Below are positions 22,149-35,450 of a stretch of 64,000 bases of DNA, piece by piece (the stretch's first letter is position 1; each line of letters opens with the position of its first letter). The notes beneath the pieces are model-generated. The model was not told where the DNA came from. It saw only the letters and a program-made list of their open reading frames with translations, and made no database searches. The stretch is from Scilla litardierei (lineage: Eukaryota; Streptophyta; Magnoliopsida; Asparagales; Asparagaceae), in assembly GCA_030789695.1 (NCBI GenBank), contig CM061142.1:799915610-799979609 (forward strand). Direction: 5' to 3'. The position numbers and the translations under genes were made by a program.

Positions 22149-23127
22149 TAACAAAAATCGCTAGCGTCGATTTTGAAGTGTTGGATGCGTCAGGCATGAA
22201 TTACTAGAGCTGGTAGCTCGATGTTAAATTTCACTTACGGGCTAAGTCCATCATTTCCGTTGTGACAAAAGAAGGGAAGGCAACTGACATTGAAAAGGTG
22301 CAAGCCATTATTTATATTCGTCGCCATGTGGACAAGACCCTAAAGGTTGAATACCTTACGGTCAAAGATCAACTTGAGCTGTTGACCACCCTTGAGGAAA
22401 GATATAAACATCAGAATGATGTTATACTTCCAAGGGCAAGATATGAGTGGGAGAACCTGAGACTGCTGGAGTTTAAGTCCATGCTGAGTACAACTCGGCT
22501 CTTTTTAGTAGTATCTCATGCCTGAAGTTGTGTAGTGAAAAAGTTTCAGAAGATCGCATGCTGGAAAAGACGTACACGTCTTTCAATGAAAAGGATGCGA
22601 TACTAATGCAGCAATACAGTGAACGAAAGTTTACCAAGTATTATGAGTTGTTGTCATATTTACTCATGGCTGAACAAAACAGAAAGCTTCTCATCGCCAC
22701 TCATAATATGCGTCCCATTGGCACTGCCCCCCAACCTGAAGCTCACAATGCATCTTCTTCTAAACAGAAGAAAGATAACAAAACAAAAGGGAAAATCACA
22801 GAAGGAGGACCAAATAAAAAGAAGGGGACCAAATAAAAAGGCCAGAGCATAAGTACACCAACAATGAAATGAAGGGAGGTGGAAGTTCACTTGTCGCAAA
22901 AATGACAACAACAGAAATGATGCATTCCAACCTAAAAGTGAATGGGAAGATTAGTGCATAGTTGTGGCATGAAAGAACACTAGTCTAAAGTGTGCAGAAC
23001 TCTGCAGCACCTACACGATTTGTACAAAGAAAGCTTAAAGCAGAAAGCTGAAACAAATCTTGTGACCACCAATGCTCCAGCCCAGTTCCCTGTTGATGAC
23101 ATCGAAAAAGATGACTTGTTCGATTAG
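22149..23127 (+). pseudogene. Gag remnant of the decayed copia
   Basis: The start aligns with the gag at 37820 (AGCGTCGATTTTGAAGTG) but the ATG is gone and a stop follows within 20 codons. Coherent pieces are at 22262-22525 (IIYIRRHVDKTLKVEYLTV, EERYKHQNDVILPRARYEWENL) and 22528-22836 (SEDRMLEKTYTSFNEKDAILMQQY). A damaged zinc knuckle follows near 22960 and the HLHDLY tail runs to a TAG at 23125-23127. Several frameshifts. Confidence 0.85.
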
Positions 23128-23269
23128 CCACTTTTATCTTTGTTTTGAAAAATAATGTTATGAGAGCTATCTGAATGATTGATGAAGTAGAATAAATGTG
23201 AAAATGTTTTTCTAAAATGAAATGTGCTTATATGATTCATCTTTTAATAGATGAACTGCTCTCATAACT

Positions 23270-26129
23270 GATTAGTAGACATAAACACATATGATCCTTC
23301 AATACACATGCTATTTTCATAGCATATGAAAGCCCATTAAATATCAGGGCCATTAAACATAATTGAAGGTTCGGTGAACGCAACACTGTTGCTCCCAAAT
23401 GACACAAAAATTAAAAATAAAGGATACATTATTCTCTCCGAATTCAAAAAGGTACTTACTAAGTTCTAAGGACATACGTCCTGCAAATGTGAACGAATAA
23501 TAAACATCCATGTAACGTCTCAAGAAAAAAGAATAAAATCCATACTTGAATGTTTTGAGAGCCTTTCATCGGGCATCCATCATACAATGATTCAGAGAGA
23601 GGAAGCAAATTTTGGCGGAGCACCTGAAGTGCCTGATACAAGCCAGGTTTTTACTTTGGCATGACAGATTTGGCCACCCTCGATCGGTTATGATGCGCTG
23701 AATCTTATCCCCATCCTATGGGCATGACATGAAGAACCAGAAGTTTCTTCAGAAGGGAGAAATCCCTTGCATCCCTTAAGGGAAAACTAATTACAAGGCC
23801 ATCTCTACTAAATGTTGACAAAAAAGTCTCCATACTTCCTCGAAAAGAATACAAGAAGATATATGTGGACAAATCAATCACCCCTGGTGGGTCATTTCGG
23901 TACTTTATGGTACTGATAAATGCATTCTCAAAATATTCGTATGTGTGTCTACTATCGACCCGCAACCTAGCTTTTCCAAAGTTATTGGCACAAATAATAA
24001 TGTTGAGGGTGTATTTTCCAGACAACCAAATAAAGTAAATACCTTTGGTTAATACTGGGGAATTTACCTCCTGGTCATTTCAAGAATACTGCCTAGCAAC
24101 TGGGATAGAAATTGAACATCATGTGCCATATGTTCATACCCAAAATGGGTTGAAAAAGTTACTAATAAATAGACTCCAACGGATTACACGTCCATGAAAT
24201 CCCAGTTTCCAGTGAATGCTTGGGGACATGCAATATTGCATGCTGCATCGTTAATAAAAATAAGAATAAAACCCTCTGGGGTCAGAGTCTCTCTCCAATG
24301 CAGCTTGCATATGGAACACCACCGAACATCTCTCATTTGAGAATATTTGGTTGCGCAGTTTATATCCCCAATGCACCATCACAAAGAACAAAAATGGGTC
24401 CTCAACGTCGCCTAGATGTCTATGTAGGGTTTGACTCACCCTCAATTATAAGATACCTAGAACCCCAACGGGGGACGCATTTAAGGCACGTCTTGAAGAA
24501 TGTGAATTTGATGAGAAGAGCTTCCCCAAAATAGGCCCAGATACTGAAAAATCTGGAGCGAAGCAAATTATATCGTGGGATATAGAATTATTAACCCACT
24601 ATGATCCGATAACTGAGAAATGTAAAGATGAAATCCTGAAGATCCTACAAATAAACAGTTACCGGACTCATTTACTGACAACCAGAAGATTGTCAGATCA
24701 CGCATCCCTGCTGCAAATACTCCAGCTAGGATTGACATCCTTGAGAATGGATGCTATCCACCAGCAGCAGAAGTGGCTGTTCTTCAACAGAAAAGAGGCA
24801 GACTACTAGGCTCCAAGGACAAAAATAAAAGAAAAAGAAAAACTCCTGGAGACCTTGAGACTATACTACCACATGACAATGAGCTCATGTCCATACCCTC
24901 ACCCTTCCTGAAATCCCCTACAGATGAAATGCAGGGAAAAACTGAAATGAAAGTAAATGTTGTACGTACTGGGGAGGTGTTTGGACAGAAAGAACACAAC
25001 TGTCGACAATATATTCACATATCATATTACCACATACATCGCAAAAGCGATGATAATTATATAATATCGTTCCATACTCTATTGCTTAAATGCAAACGTA
25101 GAGATTGGTCAAATATGGAACAAGGCAATACAAGATGAGCTGGACTCGCTTATGAAACGTGCAGCGTTCAGACATGAGGTCCTGACACCAAAAGGTGTCA
25201 AACCTGTGCGAAAATTAAGTATTGCACAAATAAGAATAAATAAGTACAAAATCGTATGCTATAAGGTAAAACCTATAACTCATGAATATTTTTGCTGAAA
25301 CTGGGGAATAAACAAATTAAAACGAGCATGAATCATTAATTATGCATCGGATTCCCTAAGTTATACAATGTGAATACCTTACGATTTGGAAAGGAAATTT
25401 TGATATGGTGCTATTGGATGTTGTGACGGCATACCTCTATGGATATCTTTCTAAAGATAAATTCCACATTTCCTTAAATGCCCGAATAGACTTCGGGACG
25501 TCTATTCTATTGAAGAAGAATAATAAGAATAATAAATATTGTACAACCAAGAGAATCACTTGACAAAGCAAGGATTCCTACCAAGGGCTGTCTTTGCATC
25601 TGTATTAAGAGCAAAGAACAGGAGTTGAGATAATATTTGTAAACACCTTAAACATTATCGAGTCTCCTAAAGAGAAAACCGAAATATCTGTTCAAGCCCG
25701 ACTATCAAACAAGAAAGGAAAGACCTAGGCAAAATAAAAATTAGTCATGGCTCATAGTTTTATCTAAAGAGATAAAATCATGTTACATTAAAATTCATGC
25801 GCCCTGAGTGCGTTAAAGAAATCAAAAGGACAATTGTCATCCTATAAGTACACCTATGGTAGTACGCTCAATGGATGTACAGAAAGACCCCTTCTGTTTG
25901 CTGGAAGAGGGAGATGATATATTTGGTCCTGAAGTCCCTTATTTAAGTGCAATCAGTGCACTCCTGGCTAACTGCATGCGAATCGATATAGCAGTTGCAG
26001 TAAATTCACTAGTCAGAGACAGTTAGGCACCTAAAAAGTGCTATTAGACCGGAGTTAAGAATCTTCTGCGCTTCCTCCATGGGTTGATAAATTTGGGCTT
26101 ACATTATAAAGAATTATCCTCCACGCTTA
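23270..26129 (+). pseudogene. Pol remnant of the decayed copia
   Basis: It aligns in order with pol at 38951-41536: protease region (from 23270), integrase with RFGHPRSVMMR near 23670 and the ISHLRIFGCAVY block in 24220-24534, an RT piece near 25410 (LLDVVTAYLYGYL), and RNase H-side sequence near 25950-26120 (ANCMRIDIAVAVNSL). Stops and indels occur every few dozen codons and part of RT is missing. Nothing here can be expressed. Confidence 0.8.
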
Positions 26130-26955
26130 TGTTGGGTTTTGAGGGATCCTTAGGGCACATTTCTATGCCCATCCTACATCGGACGGACGATAGAGACAAA
26201 ATAAAAGCAAGCAGCAAAAAATGTTAAACTATTTAACATGCAAGCCATAAGGATATCAAGACCATAGCCAGTATATCTACTATCTTGAGATGGGTCTGAC
26301 CACCCAAAGATAGATCTAAGCTACTGCAATATTATAAACACTATGCTTAATTAAACTACATACCTGGAACCTTACTTGCACCGGCAAGGTGTATTGAACC
26401 GCATCCTGAGCTCCTCCTCGTCCCGAGCTGAACCGCTTCGTGAGCCGTTCCTGGTCCCGAGCTGAACCGCTTCCCGATCTGCACCGCGCCCCGAGGCGAG
26501 CAACCCCCTTATCGCTGAGCCAACCACGCACCGAAGACAGTTTCACTTGAGTGGATCCTTCACCAAGACTCTGGATCGAATTTGAGCCCCTTCGTGGCTT
26601 TGCAAGAGCCCTTCAGGAGCAAGGTAGAAATATAGGGAGGAGAATATTTATTTTAATCTTAGATCCGAGTATGCTCCAAACTTTTGGGAGCAGCTCAGAT
26701 CTAGAGCTTGGGACGAGTTTAGAGGAAGTGGGCATGCCCCTATTAATATAGGCGGCTGACCCCTCCACTTTACTCCACTTCCGACGTGGGACTAAAGTTT
26801 ATGGAGTTAATAATTCAAATAAGTTTGCCTTTCATAAAGGTCAAACTTCCATGAATTTTAACTCCCTCACCATTGAGCTTCACATTTGATACAAACTATC
26901 AAATTGAAGAGCGCTGAACGGTGAACACGTATGAAAAAAATGACGAGTCAATCCG
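26130..26955. other. Unresolved non-coding stretch left of the Tekay-like LTR
   Basis: It begins TGTTGGGTTTTGAGGG, which could be an LTR start, and contains CTTCCGACGTGGGACT near 26785, a word common in plant LTRs. A GC-rich part (26390-26530) repeats GTCCCGAGCTGAACCGCTTC. It is cut at 26955 by the Tekay-like LTR. It may be a truncated LTR of an unidentified family; no ORF with family resemblance. Confidence 0.3.
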
Positions 26956-29900
26956 TGTCACGCCCCGCTTCCCATTCCACAGGGAGCAAGGACGTGAGCG
27001 GGTCCGCGATGTGCATAAAACAAAGAGGAGTACTTTTTTTCTTCTCTTTTTGAAATCTTTTTCTTTTTCTTCCTCCTTGGCTTAAACACACTAAGCGTCT
27101 GTATAAAAATTGCAGATCCTTGCATGCAAATTTAAGAAGCAGCTCAAACAACATTATTACATATCCAGCGTATAATAATTAAGATAGATCTTGGGCCTAG
27201 TTTGGCCAATATAGACAAAGTACACATATTACATTATTTTAGATATAAAGAAACTGTCGTGAAGGGAATTGTCTAATCTTCTGTGGGTAGGTACTCCACG
27301 TGCTTGTCAAGCACTGGCTCGACTCTTGCAGTAGTGTCTTCAAAGAACTCACAATCGATACCTGACGGACATTTCGTAAAACAACAAAATGAAATGTCCG
27401 TCAGCGAGGTTTACTCGGCAAGATAATCTCAAAACCAAAACGTTAGACATTTTAAACAACACTGAACTTTAAAGACAATCAATAAGTTTAAACTTTAAAA
27501 GAGTTAAAAACAAGCAATAATGTTAACTTTAAAAGAATTATAGACCAGAAATAAGTTGAACTTAAAAGAGTTAAAGCAGTTAAAACAGTTAAAGCAGTTA
27601 AACATTTGCAACCTGCAGCAATTTAATCATTTGATAGCCATTTGCAATACCATTTGCAACATGTAACAATTTCATTATTCAATAACAATTTGCAATGCCA
27701 TCTGTAACCTGTGACAATTTAGCATTTAATAATCACACTGTAGCAACCTGTAGAAAAAGAGGTTAGAATAATAATCAATAACCATTCTATCCTAGTGATA
27801 AGTTCATGTCCAAGAGTACTAGAGATAACCAACATGCAGCCTGCGACGGGAGCAACTCCGAGGCTTACCCACCGTTCCGATATGGCAACGGTCAAGGATC
27901 TAACCCCCGTAATGTGTTGGAGGTAATTTAGTATGACGCATCCAGTCATTCTGTGACACTTGTGATCATAGACTACTCCAATCCCAGGTCAAGTCAAGTG
28001 TCGGTCAAAAGACGTGTACTATCTGTTTATTATTGAAATTCCATCTTCCAATCTATATTGTTAAAGTTCCATCTTCCATTCTATATTGTTAAAGTTACAT
28101 CTTCCATTCAGTTAATTCAGTTTCGATGTTTCAATAGTCCGTACAACAGTTTCACCAAAGTTCATGACTTCATGACTTGATTCAGCAATTAAATGAAAAC
28201 ATAAAGATCACTTAAATAGATGAAAGAACGAGTAAGATATGATTTTAACTAAGAAAAAGAGTTTAAATTAACTTAAAATATTTTCTAAGACTAGTAGTTA
28301 TTTTCAAGATTTTTAAACAATTTTAAAGCAATTTTAAACAATTTTAAAGAGCCAAAAAGCAATTTTAAATCAAGAAACGATTTTTAAAACATATGTTCAA
28401 GAAATTGTTTAGAGCAAACCGTACATCAGAATTCTTCAAATAAGGTGTCAAAATGATCGTATTCACTAGTACTACGACATATATTTTTATCGTACGTTAG
28501 TGTACGTAAAAATCACAAACTACGAATTTTAAAAGGAATTTTAAAACACGAAATTATCATTACCACACATGTTCAAAGATTTATTCCGGACAAACCGTAT
28601 GTCAGAATTCTGAAAACAAGATGTCAAAATGATCGTATCTACTAGTACTATAACATATATTTTTATCGTATGTTAGTGTACGTAAAAATTACAAGCTACA
28701 AATTTTAAAAGAATTTTAACCGATTTAAGTTTTGCCTTTAAAAATTCGTTGTGAGAAATATACTTGCCTTATGGCGATGAAACCAGCGCCAATGGATTCG
28801 TTTCGACGTTTCTGATTTCTGGGACTAGTCTCGTAATTTTCTGAGGCCTGTACAAATTACTATAAATTTAAATCCAATAATATCATTATATAAATATTAG
28901 AAAATACGTAAATACGTATTCAAATATGTATTTTTGTATTTAAAACAGATCGTCTTCGTTTCTCACCCACGACAGCGAGTAAAAAGAGGGCGGCGGTGTG
29001 CGATGCTTGGGGCGGAGCGACGGCGTGTGGGAGCGGCGTTCGGCAGTGCGGGGTGACTCGGCGGAGGTCCAGGAGCGGTGGCACGGCGGCTGGAGCGGCG
29101 GCCGGACGCGAGAGATGGTGACGAAGCTGCTGCTATTGCGGGGTGCTGTGGCGGAGCCTGCGACGGCGGTAGGGACGGCCCGGTGGTGCGGTCGGCGCCG
29201 GATGCAGAGGCGGACCGGAGGAGGGGGTCGACGGGGAATGGCGTCTCCGGCGGGTGACGTTGCAGGCGAACAAAGCCCGCAAGGCTTGTGATGTCGTTTC
29301 TCGACGGTGGGGGTGGTTGTTGGGTGGTGCGAGTGGAGGACGTGGACGGCGAGGTGGCTGCCGGCGAGGGTCGTGGGCTATTGTCAGGGGTCGCTGCGGA
29401 GGTGGGGTCGAGCGGGCGGAGCTGTTCGGCGCTTGGGGATGTCGCTTGAGCGACGGTGGCATGGGTAATCTGTGTTGAAGCGGGAACAGAGGAGAAGGGG
29501 AGAGTGAGATAGGAGAAAGAGATTGTGAGAAATGAGTTTGAGTTGCCTGGGTTGTAAAAATAATAATGAGATGATGATGATGATGTTTGTGATGGAGGAG
29601 GGGGACGTAGGAGGAGAATGAATGGGTTGCCCTGGGGTTGGGTTGTTTTGCTGAGTGAAGTGGAGAAGGATTAGTAGAGGGGTTTAAATAGGAAAAATAA
29701 TTAGTTCAATAATAGTGTAATGAATACTTAGTCAAATAGTCATTAAGACAAAGTTTAGCTTTTGACTAAGTATAGAACTTTAGGGCTAAAGTTTATCACA
29801 TGGGCTACTCAAATGGGGTTTTGGAGTCATCTGCCGACTAGAATAAGGTTAATTAGGATGGTAATTAGGGTAACGTAAAAGTGATTAGTGAATGTAATTA

Positions 29901-30418
29901 GTGAAATTACAATTTTGCCCCTGAAGTTAAACGACTCCGAAAAATTACGAAAATATAGCCACGGGTTCGTATCATCACGAGGGTTGTGACTACGAGATCT
30001 ATTTCGTAGTTTGGACCATGGAGATACAAGTTTTGGGCCAACACATTTAGGATGCGGGTTTGCAGGTTCTCTATTGATTTGTCTTCGGAAAATTACGAAA
30101 TTAATGTGGGAATCACTAAATGATCTTAAAAGCTTATAGTAGAAGTTTGAAATCATTTTGATAACGTTTACCTAGAAAAATAATTGTTACGGATGTAATA
30201 TTAATAATAGAGTTTAAATAATTATAAAAATCATTTAGGGATTTAGGATGACACTCGTATACCCTAAAATAGGCTATAACTATATTGGTTCTTCAAAACA
30301 TTTTTTAAAAATGATTTAGAAACTATTTTGATTTAAGACTCCTGATCAACCATTACAAAATATTTTCAATTTAAGAAAATACGTAGAAAATAGGTATTGC
30401 TGAATACGGGTCATCACA
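26956..30418 (-). repeat. 3' LTR of the Tekay-like element
   Basis: 3463 bp, TGTGATGACCC at 30418 to GGCGTGACA at 26956 on the minus strand. A minus-strand TATTTAAA box lies at 29683-29690, followed by a GC-rich leader (28980-29470). Open frames there are rich in Arg, Gly and Pro and are by-products of base composition. A ~176-bp tandem duplication is at about 28390-28735. Short GTTAAAGCAGTTAAAACAG repeats occur near 27570. Confidence 0.75.
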
Positions 30419-30431
30419 TTCTACCATCCTT
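30419..30431 (-). other. Polypurine tract of the Tekay-like element
   Basis: AAGGATGGTAGAA on the minus strand, directly before the LTR start. Confidence 0.65.
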
Positions 30432-32635
30432 AAAATAATTCCGTCCTCGGAATTTCTCAAAACTCTATGAAATAGATAATTACTGTTATTAAGAAGCTCA
30501 AGCAAATAAATGGTAAAATGGGAAACTTGATGAAAGATTACAATTTAGAAAATAAGTTGTTAATAGCATGAAATATAATGTGATATCACAGCATCAAGAA
30601 AACAAGAGATATTTCTAATAAGTAAATACTATTAACATCACCATAGCTTCCGTAATTAGTTATAAGACCAGTATCATCATCATAATTATCTTGACGTTTC
30701 AAGTAGCCAAGGTTAATATGGCTTTACATAAAAATGATAGTTATTATAGTAACATCTGTTCGAACTTGAACCTGAGGTAATAAGCTAGTAGCAAATTAAT
30801 CAATCACATCAAAAAGATAGATCATAAAGCTTAAAATTTCAACTTAGGCTAATGATGACTAACGGGGCCAAGCCAAGTAAGTCATCAATATAGCAAACAA
30901 AGACGTATGGACTAATCCATATGGATTCGTGCTGTTATACCTTAACCAGCCGAACACAAAGGACATTAAATCCCATAAGTACTAAAGACAAGTCATCGTC
31001 CAAAACAACAAAAATAAATAAGTACAAGGCCAACTACTAAAGACCGTACTTATCACTATACTAATCACTTCCACTCCTTGTATCGCCCAAAAACAATCCT
31101 TCCAAATCCAAATGCAGATCAACATCCAACTTCAGCACCTAAGGCCAAAAGCAAGCCAATTCCCATCGACAATAATACTCCATGCCAACACCAATTGTCG
31201 ATATCCACGACTCTCATCATCAATCCCAAACAAGCCAACATCCAAAAACATATAGTTCCATAAATCTGAAGGAGTAGACCTGCGTAGATGCCTAAGCGGG
31301 ACACAAATAAGTGAGTTCAAAAGAAGAGCAGCGACTTGCCAAGTCTTAACCACACGACAGTCCTAAATTAGAATGTCTCATTGGTGGTTGTCGAACGTCA
31401 TACGGCGACTGGCTTAGCGATGTTGGGTCGTGGCGGAGCTTGAGTAGGTCGGGGGAGCTTGATGAGAGTGGTTGGGCTCCTAGGTTAGGCGGGTACCTCG
31501 AGAAGAGGAAACAGACAAAAGCAATAAAGAGGGGAGAGATGATATGCGGGAAAGAATTCAAACCATGGGAATTTGGGTACAAGACGAAAGTAGTTGGTAA
31601 AAGAGAAATACGAGCTCAAGAAAGAAGAAGAAGACGTAACAGTCTACACTTATAAGTTGTGGTTTGGCTTGTCTCAAATTCTCTAGCACCATCCTCAAAT
31701 ACTTCTGAGCGTTCTTTGATCTGCTTCCATTGTCGAACTCGAACTTTGGATGATCGAAAATCGAATGCTACCCTCCTTAAAATAGACGTAGCTAGAGTTC
31801 AAGCGTACTAAAAATAGAAAGATTCTAAGAAGGTCAATCGAAAGGTCATCAAGCTAAAGGAAGGTGATAGTGATGAAGATCGATAGCGCTACATAATCAT
31901 GATTCACGTCCTTGCGGTCCAGCGGACACGACCAGGGAAGTGAATAAGCCAGGATCACTTACACCCAGTCTAGCTAGGTTGATCCAACAAACTTAGCCAA
32001 GCACATTGACCGGATCATGGTCCATTTAAGGAGGCTTATCATTCATATGCATGTCATCATCAACTGAAGGAAAGGTGATGAAGTGGGTAGATGGTTCAAC
32101 ATATGAAACTAACTCTAACTGCTAGCAAAAGAGGTTATTAGGGAAGGTAAAACCAAGAATGGAACACGAGTTCCTAGGCAAGGGTTAAGAGTTCGAAAAA
32201 AGGTAATGAGGTTCAATGGAAATAGTTCGTTGCGAATTTTGTGATAAGAAGCAATAGGAAACTTCCAAATCAAGAAGGGGTATGCAATGAAAAATACATA
32301 TATCACGATAAAGTATGCTAGCAATGATAATAAAGACCATGGGTGTCAAATCGATGCCAAGGAGAAAGGTTCAGATATACCTAGTGATTACTGATTCAGC
32401 AGCCTCATGGAGAATTTGGGGTTGAATTTTCAGCATTTCCTTTACGATACTCAAGATGTCATTGTTGGTGACGTTGTGTGTATCTGGTCGACCAGCCATA
32501 TATACTTCAAAACAAACCGCAATGTAAGGTAAGTAAGAATAAATCTATTCTAGTTGTACACTTAGATATTAATGTCATTTAAACCGATCTTAAAGTATTT
32601 GCATAAGCATGACCTGCATGGGCCGCCACTAAAAC
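30432..32635 (-). other. Internal region of the Tekay-like element, essentially non-coding
   Basis: Only 2.2 kb, where a full Tekay element has gag-pol of 4.5-5 kb. Apart from a short gag-like start at 32371-32499 I find no protein motifs. No clear Met-type primer site follows the LTR end at 32636, which is unusual and may reflect mutation. Confidence 0.6.
32371..32499 (-). pseudogene. 42-codon ORF resembling a Tekay gag start
   Basis: Starts MAGRPDTHNVTNNDILS and stops after 42 codons (stop at 32371-32373). The MAGRP opening and its position ~140 bases after the LTR are as in Tekay gag genes. Beyond the stop the frame does not recover. It may be a gag relic or a short leader ORF kept by the non-autonomous element. 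Confidence 0.4.
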
Positions 32636-35450
32636 CTGACACGCCCCGCTTCCCATTCTACCGGGAGCAAGGACGCGAGCGGGTCTGCGATGTGCTTAAA
32701 ACAAGGAGGAGTACTTTTTTTTCTTTTCTTTTTGAAATCTTTTTCTTTTCTTCCTCCTTGGCTTAAACACACTAAGCGTCTGTATAGAAATTGCAGATCC
32801 TTGCATGCAAATTTAAGAAGCAGCTCAAACAACATTATTACATATCCAGCGTACAATAATTAAGATACAACTTGGGCCTAGTATAGTCAATACAAACAAA
32901 GTACACAAATTACATTATTTTAAATATAAGGAAATAGTCGCGAAGGGGATCGTCTAATCTTCTGTGGGTAGGTACTCCACGTAGTCTTCGAGCACTGGCT
33001 CGACTCCTGTAGCAATGTCTCCAGAGAACACACAATCGATACCTGATGGACATTTCGTAAAACAATAAAATGAAATGTCCGTCAGCGAGGTTTACTCGGT
33101 AAGATAATCTCAAAACCAAAACGTTAGCCATTTTAAAGTTAAACAACACTGAACTTTAATGACAAGCAATAAGTTTGATTTGAAGTTAAAGACAAGCTAT
33201 AAATTTAACTTTAAAGACAAGCAATAAGTTTAAACTTTAACAGAGTTAAAAACAAGCAATAATTTTAACTTTAAAAGAATTATAGACCAGAAATAAGTTG
33301 AACTTAAAAGAGTTAAAGCAGTTAAAACAGTTAAAGCAGTTAAACATTTGCAACCAGCAACAATTTAATCATTTGATAGCCATTTGCAATACCATTTGCA
33401 ACCTGTAACAATTTCATTATTCAATAACAATTTGCAATGCCATCTGTAACCTGTGACAATTTAGCATTTAATAATCACACTGTATCAACCTGTAGAAAAA
33501 GTGGTTAGAACAATAATCAATAACCAGTTTATACTAGTGATAAGTCCATGTCCAAGAGTACTAGAGATAACCAACATTCAGCCTGCGACGGGAGCAACTC
33601 CGAGGCTTACCCACCGTTCCGATGTGGCAACGGTCAAGGATCTAACCCCCGTAATGTGTTGGAGGTAATTTAGTATGGCGCATCCAGCCACTCTGTGACA
33701 CTTGTGATCATAGACTACTCCAATCCCAGGTCAAGTCAAGTGTCGATCAAAAGACGTGTACTATCTGTTTATTATTGAAATTCCATCTTCCACTCTATAT
33801 TGTTAAAGTTCCATCTTCCATTCTATATTGTTAAAATTACATCTTCCATTCAGCTAATTCAGTTTCGATGTTTCAATAGTCCGTACAACAGTTTCACCAA
33901 AGTTCATGACTTCATGACTTGATTCAGCAATTAAATGAAAACATAAAGATCACTTAAATAGATGAAAGAACGAGTAAGATATGATTTTAACTAAGAAAAA
34001 GAGTTTAAATTAACTTAAAATATTTTCTAAGACTAGTAGTTATTTTCAAGATTTTTAAACAATTTTAAAGCAATTTTAAACAATTTTAAAGAGCCAAAAA
34101 GCAATTTTAAATCAAGAAACGATTTTTAAAACATATGTTCAAGAAATTGTTTAGAGCAAACCGTACATCAGAATTCTTCAAATAAGGTGTCAAAATGATC
34201 GTATTCACTAGTACTACGACATATATTTTTATCGTACGTTAGTGTACGTAAAAATCACAAACTACGAATTTTAAAAGGAATTTTAAAACAAGAAATTATC
34301 ATTACCACACATGTTCAAAGATTTATTCCGGACAAACCGTATGTCAGAATTCTGCAAACAAGATGTCAAAATGATCGTATCTACTAGTACTTTAACACAT
34401 ATTTTTATCGTACGTTAGTGTACGTAAAAATTGCAAGCTACAAATTTTAAAAGGATTTTAACATATTTAAGTTTTTCCTTTAAAAATTCGTTGTGAGAAA
34501 TATACTTGCCTTATGATGATGAAACTAGCGCCAATGGATTCGTTTCGACGTTTTTGATTTTCTTAGACTAGTCTCGAAATTTTTTGAGGCCTGTACGAAT
34601 TACTATAAATTTAAATCAAATAATATCATTATATAAATATTAGAAAATACGTAAATACGTATTCAAATACGTATTTTTGTATTTAAAACAGATCGTCTTC
34701 GTTTCTCACCCACGACAGCGAGTAAAGAGAGGGCGGCGGTGTGCGACGCTTGGGACGGAGCGACGACGTGTGGGGGCGGCGTTCGGCGGTGCGGGGTGAC
34801 TCGGCGGAGGTCCGGCAGCGGTGGCACGACGGCTGGAGCGATGGCCGGATGCGAGAGAGGGTGACGGAGCTGCTGCTATTGCGGGGTGCTGTGGCGGAGC
34901 CGACGACGGCGGTATGGACGGCCCGGCGGTGCGGTCGGCGTCGGAGGCAGAGGCGGACCGGAGGAGGGGGTCGACTGGGAATGGCGTCTCCGACGAGTGA
35001 CGTTGCAGGCGAACAAAGCCCGCGGGGCTTGTGATGCCGTTTCTCGACAGCAGGGCGGTTGTTGGGTGGTGCGAGCGGAGGACGTGGACGGCGAGGTGGC
35101 TACCGGTGAGGGTCGGGGGCTGTTGTCGGGGGTCGCTGCGGAGGTGGGGTCAAGCGGGCGGAGCTGTTCGACGCTTGGGGATGTCGCTTGAGCGATGGTA
35201 GCAGGGGTGCTCTATGTTGAAGCGGGAACAGAGGAGAAGGGGAGAGTGAGATAGGAGAAAGAGATAGTGAGAAATGAGTTTGAGTTGCCTGGTTTGTAAA
35301 AATAATAATGAGATGATGATGATGATGTTTGTGATGAAGGAGGGGGACGTAGGAGGAGAATGAATGGGTTGCCCTGGGGTTGGGTTGTTTTGCTGAGTGA
35401 AGTGGAGAAGGATTAGCAGAGGGGTTTAAATAGGAAAAATAATTAGTTTA
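32636..35450 (-). repeat. 5' LTR of the Tekay-like element, truncated
   Basis: Matches 26956-29707 closely, with a few percent substitutions and an extra ~60 bases of AAAGACAAGC repeats near 33160-33230. At 35450 the match ends where the copia LTR begins, so the missing ~700 bases should lie beyond the right edge. The TATTTAAA box is at 35425-35432. Confidence 0.8.

Larger units (their letters stand above)
18459..26129 (+). mobile_element. Decayed copia element related to the one at 35451-41536
   Basis: From left to right it carries an eroded G/C-rich leader, a conserved leader block (21616-21654), then gag and pol remnants, all in the same order as the copia at 35451. The 5' LTR is not in the window; it should lie left of the Athila and element 1 insertions. 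I see no 3' LTR at its right end, which fades out in RNase H near 26120. Frequent stops and indels make it much older than its relative. A Sirevirus solo LTR interrupts it at 19257-21324. Confidence 0.75.
26956..35450 (-). mobile_element. Tekay/Del-like gypsy element without coding core, 5' LTR truncated
   Basis: Two similar long LTRs in the same orientation (26956-30418 and 32636-35450, the latter cut by the copia insertion at 35451) enclose only 2.2 kb. The minus-strand LTR start TGTGATGACCCGT and the preceding GAGGACGGAATTATTTTAAG are what chromovirus elements show at the end of pol and the 3' LTR. RT, integrase and RNase H are absent, so the element is non-autonomous (LARD-like) or internally deleted. 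The flank at 26951-26955 is ATCCG; the other flank is outside the window. Confidence 0.7.

Noticed and set aside
28998..29291. Arg/Gly-rich open frames, repeated at 34741-35191
   Set aside because: They lie in the GC-rich leader part of the Tekay-like LTR and are duplicated because LTRs are. No domain is recognisable.
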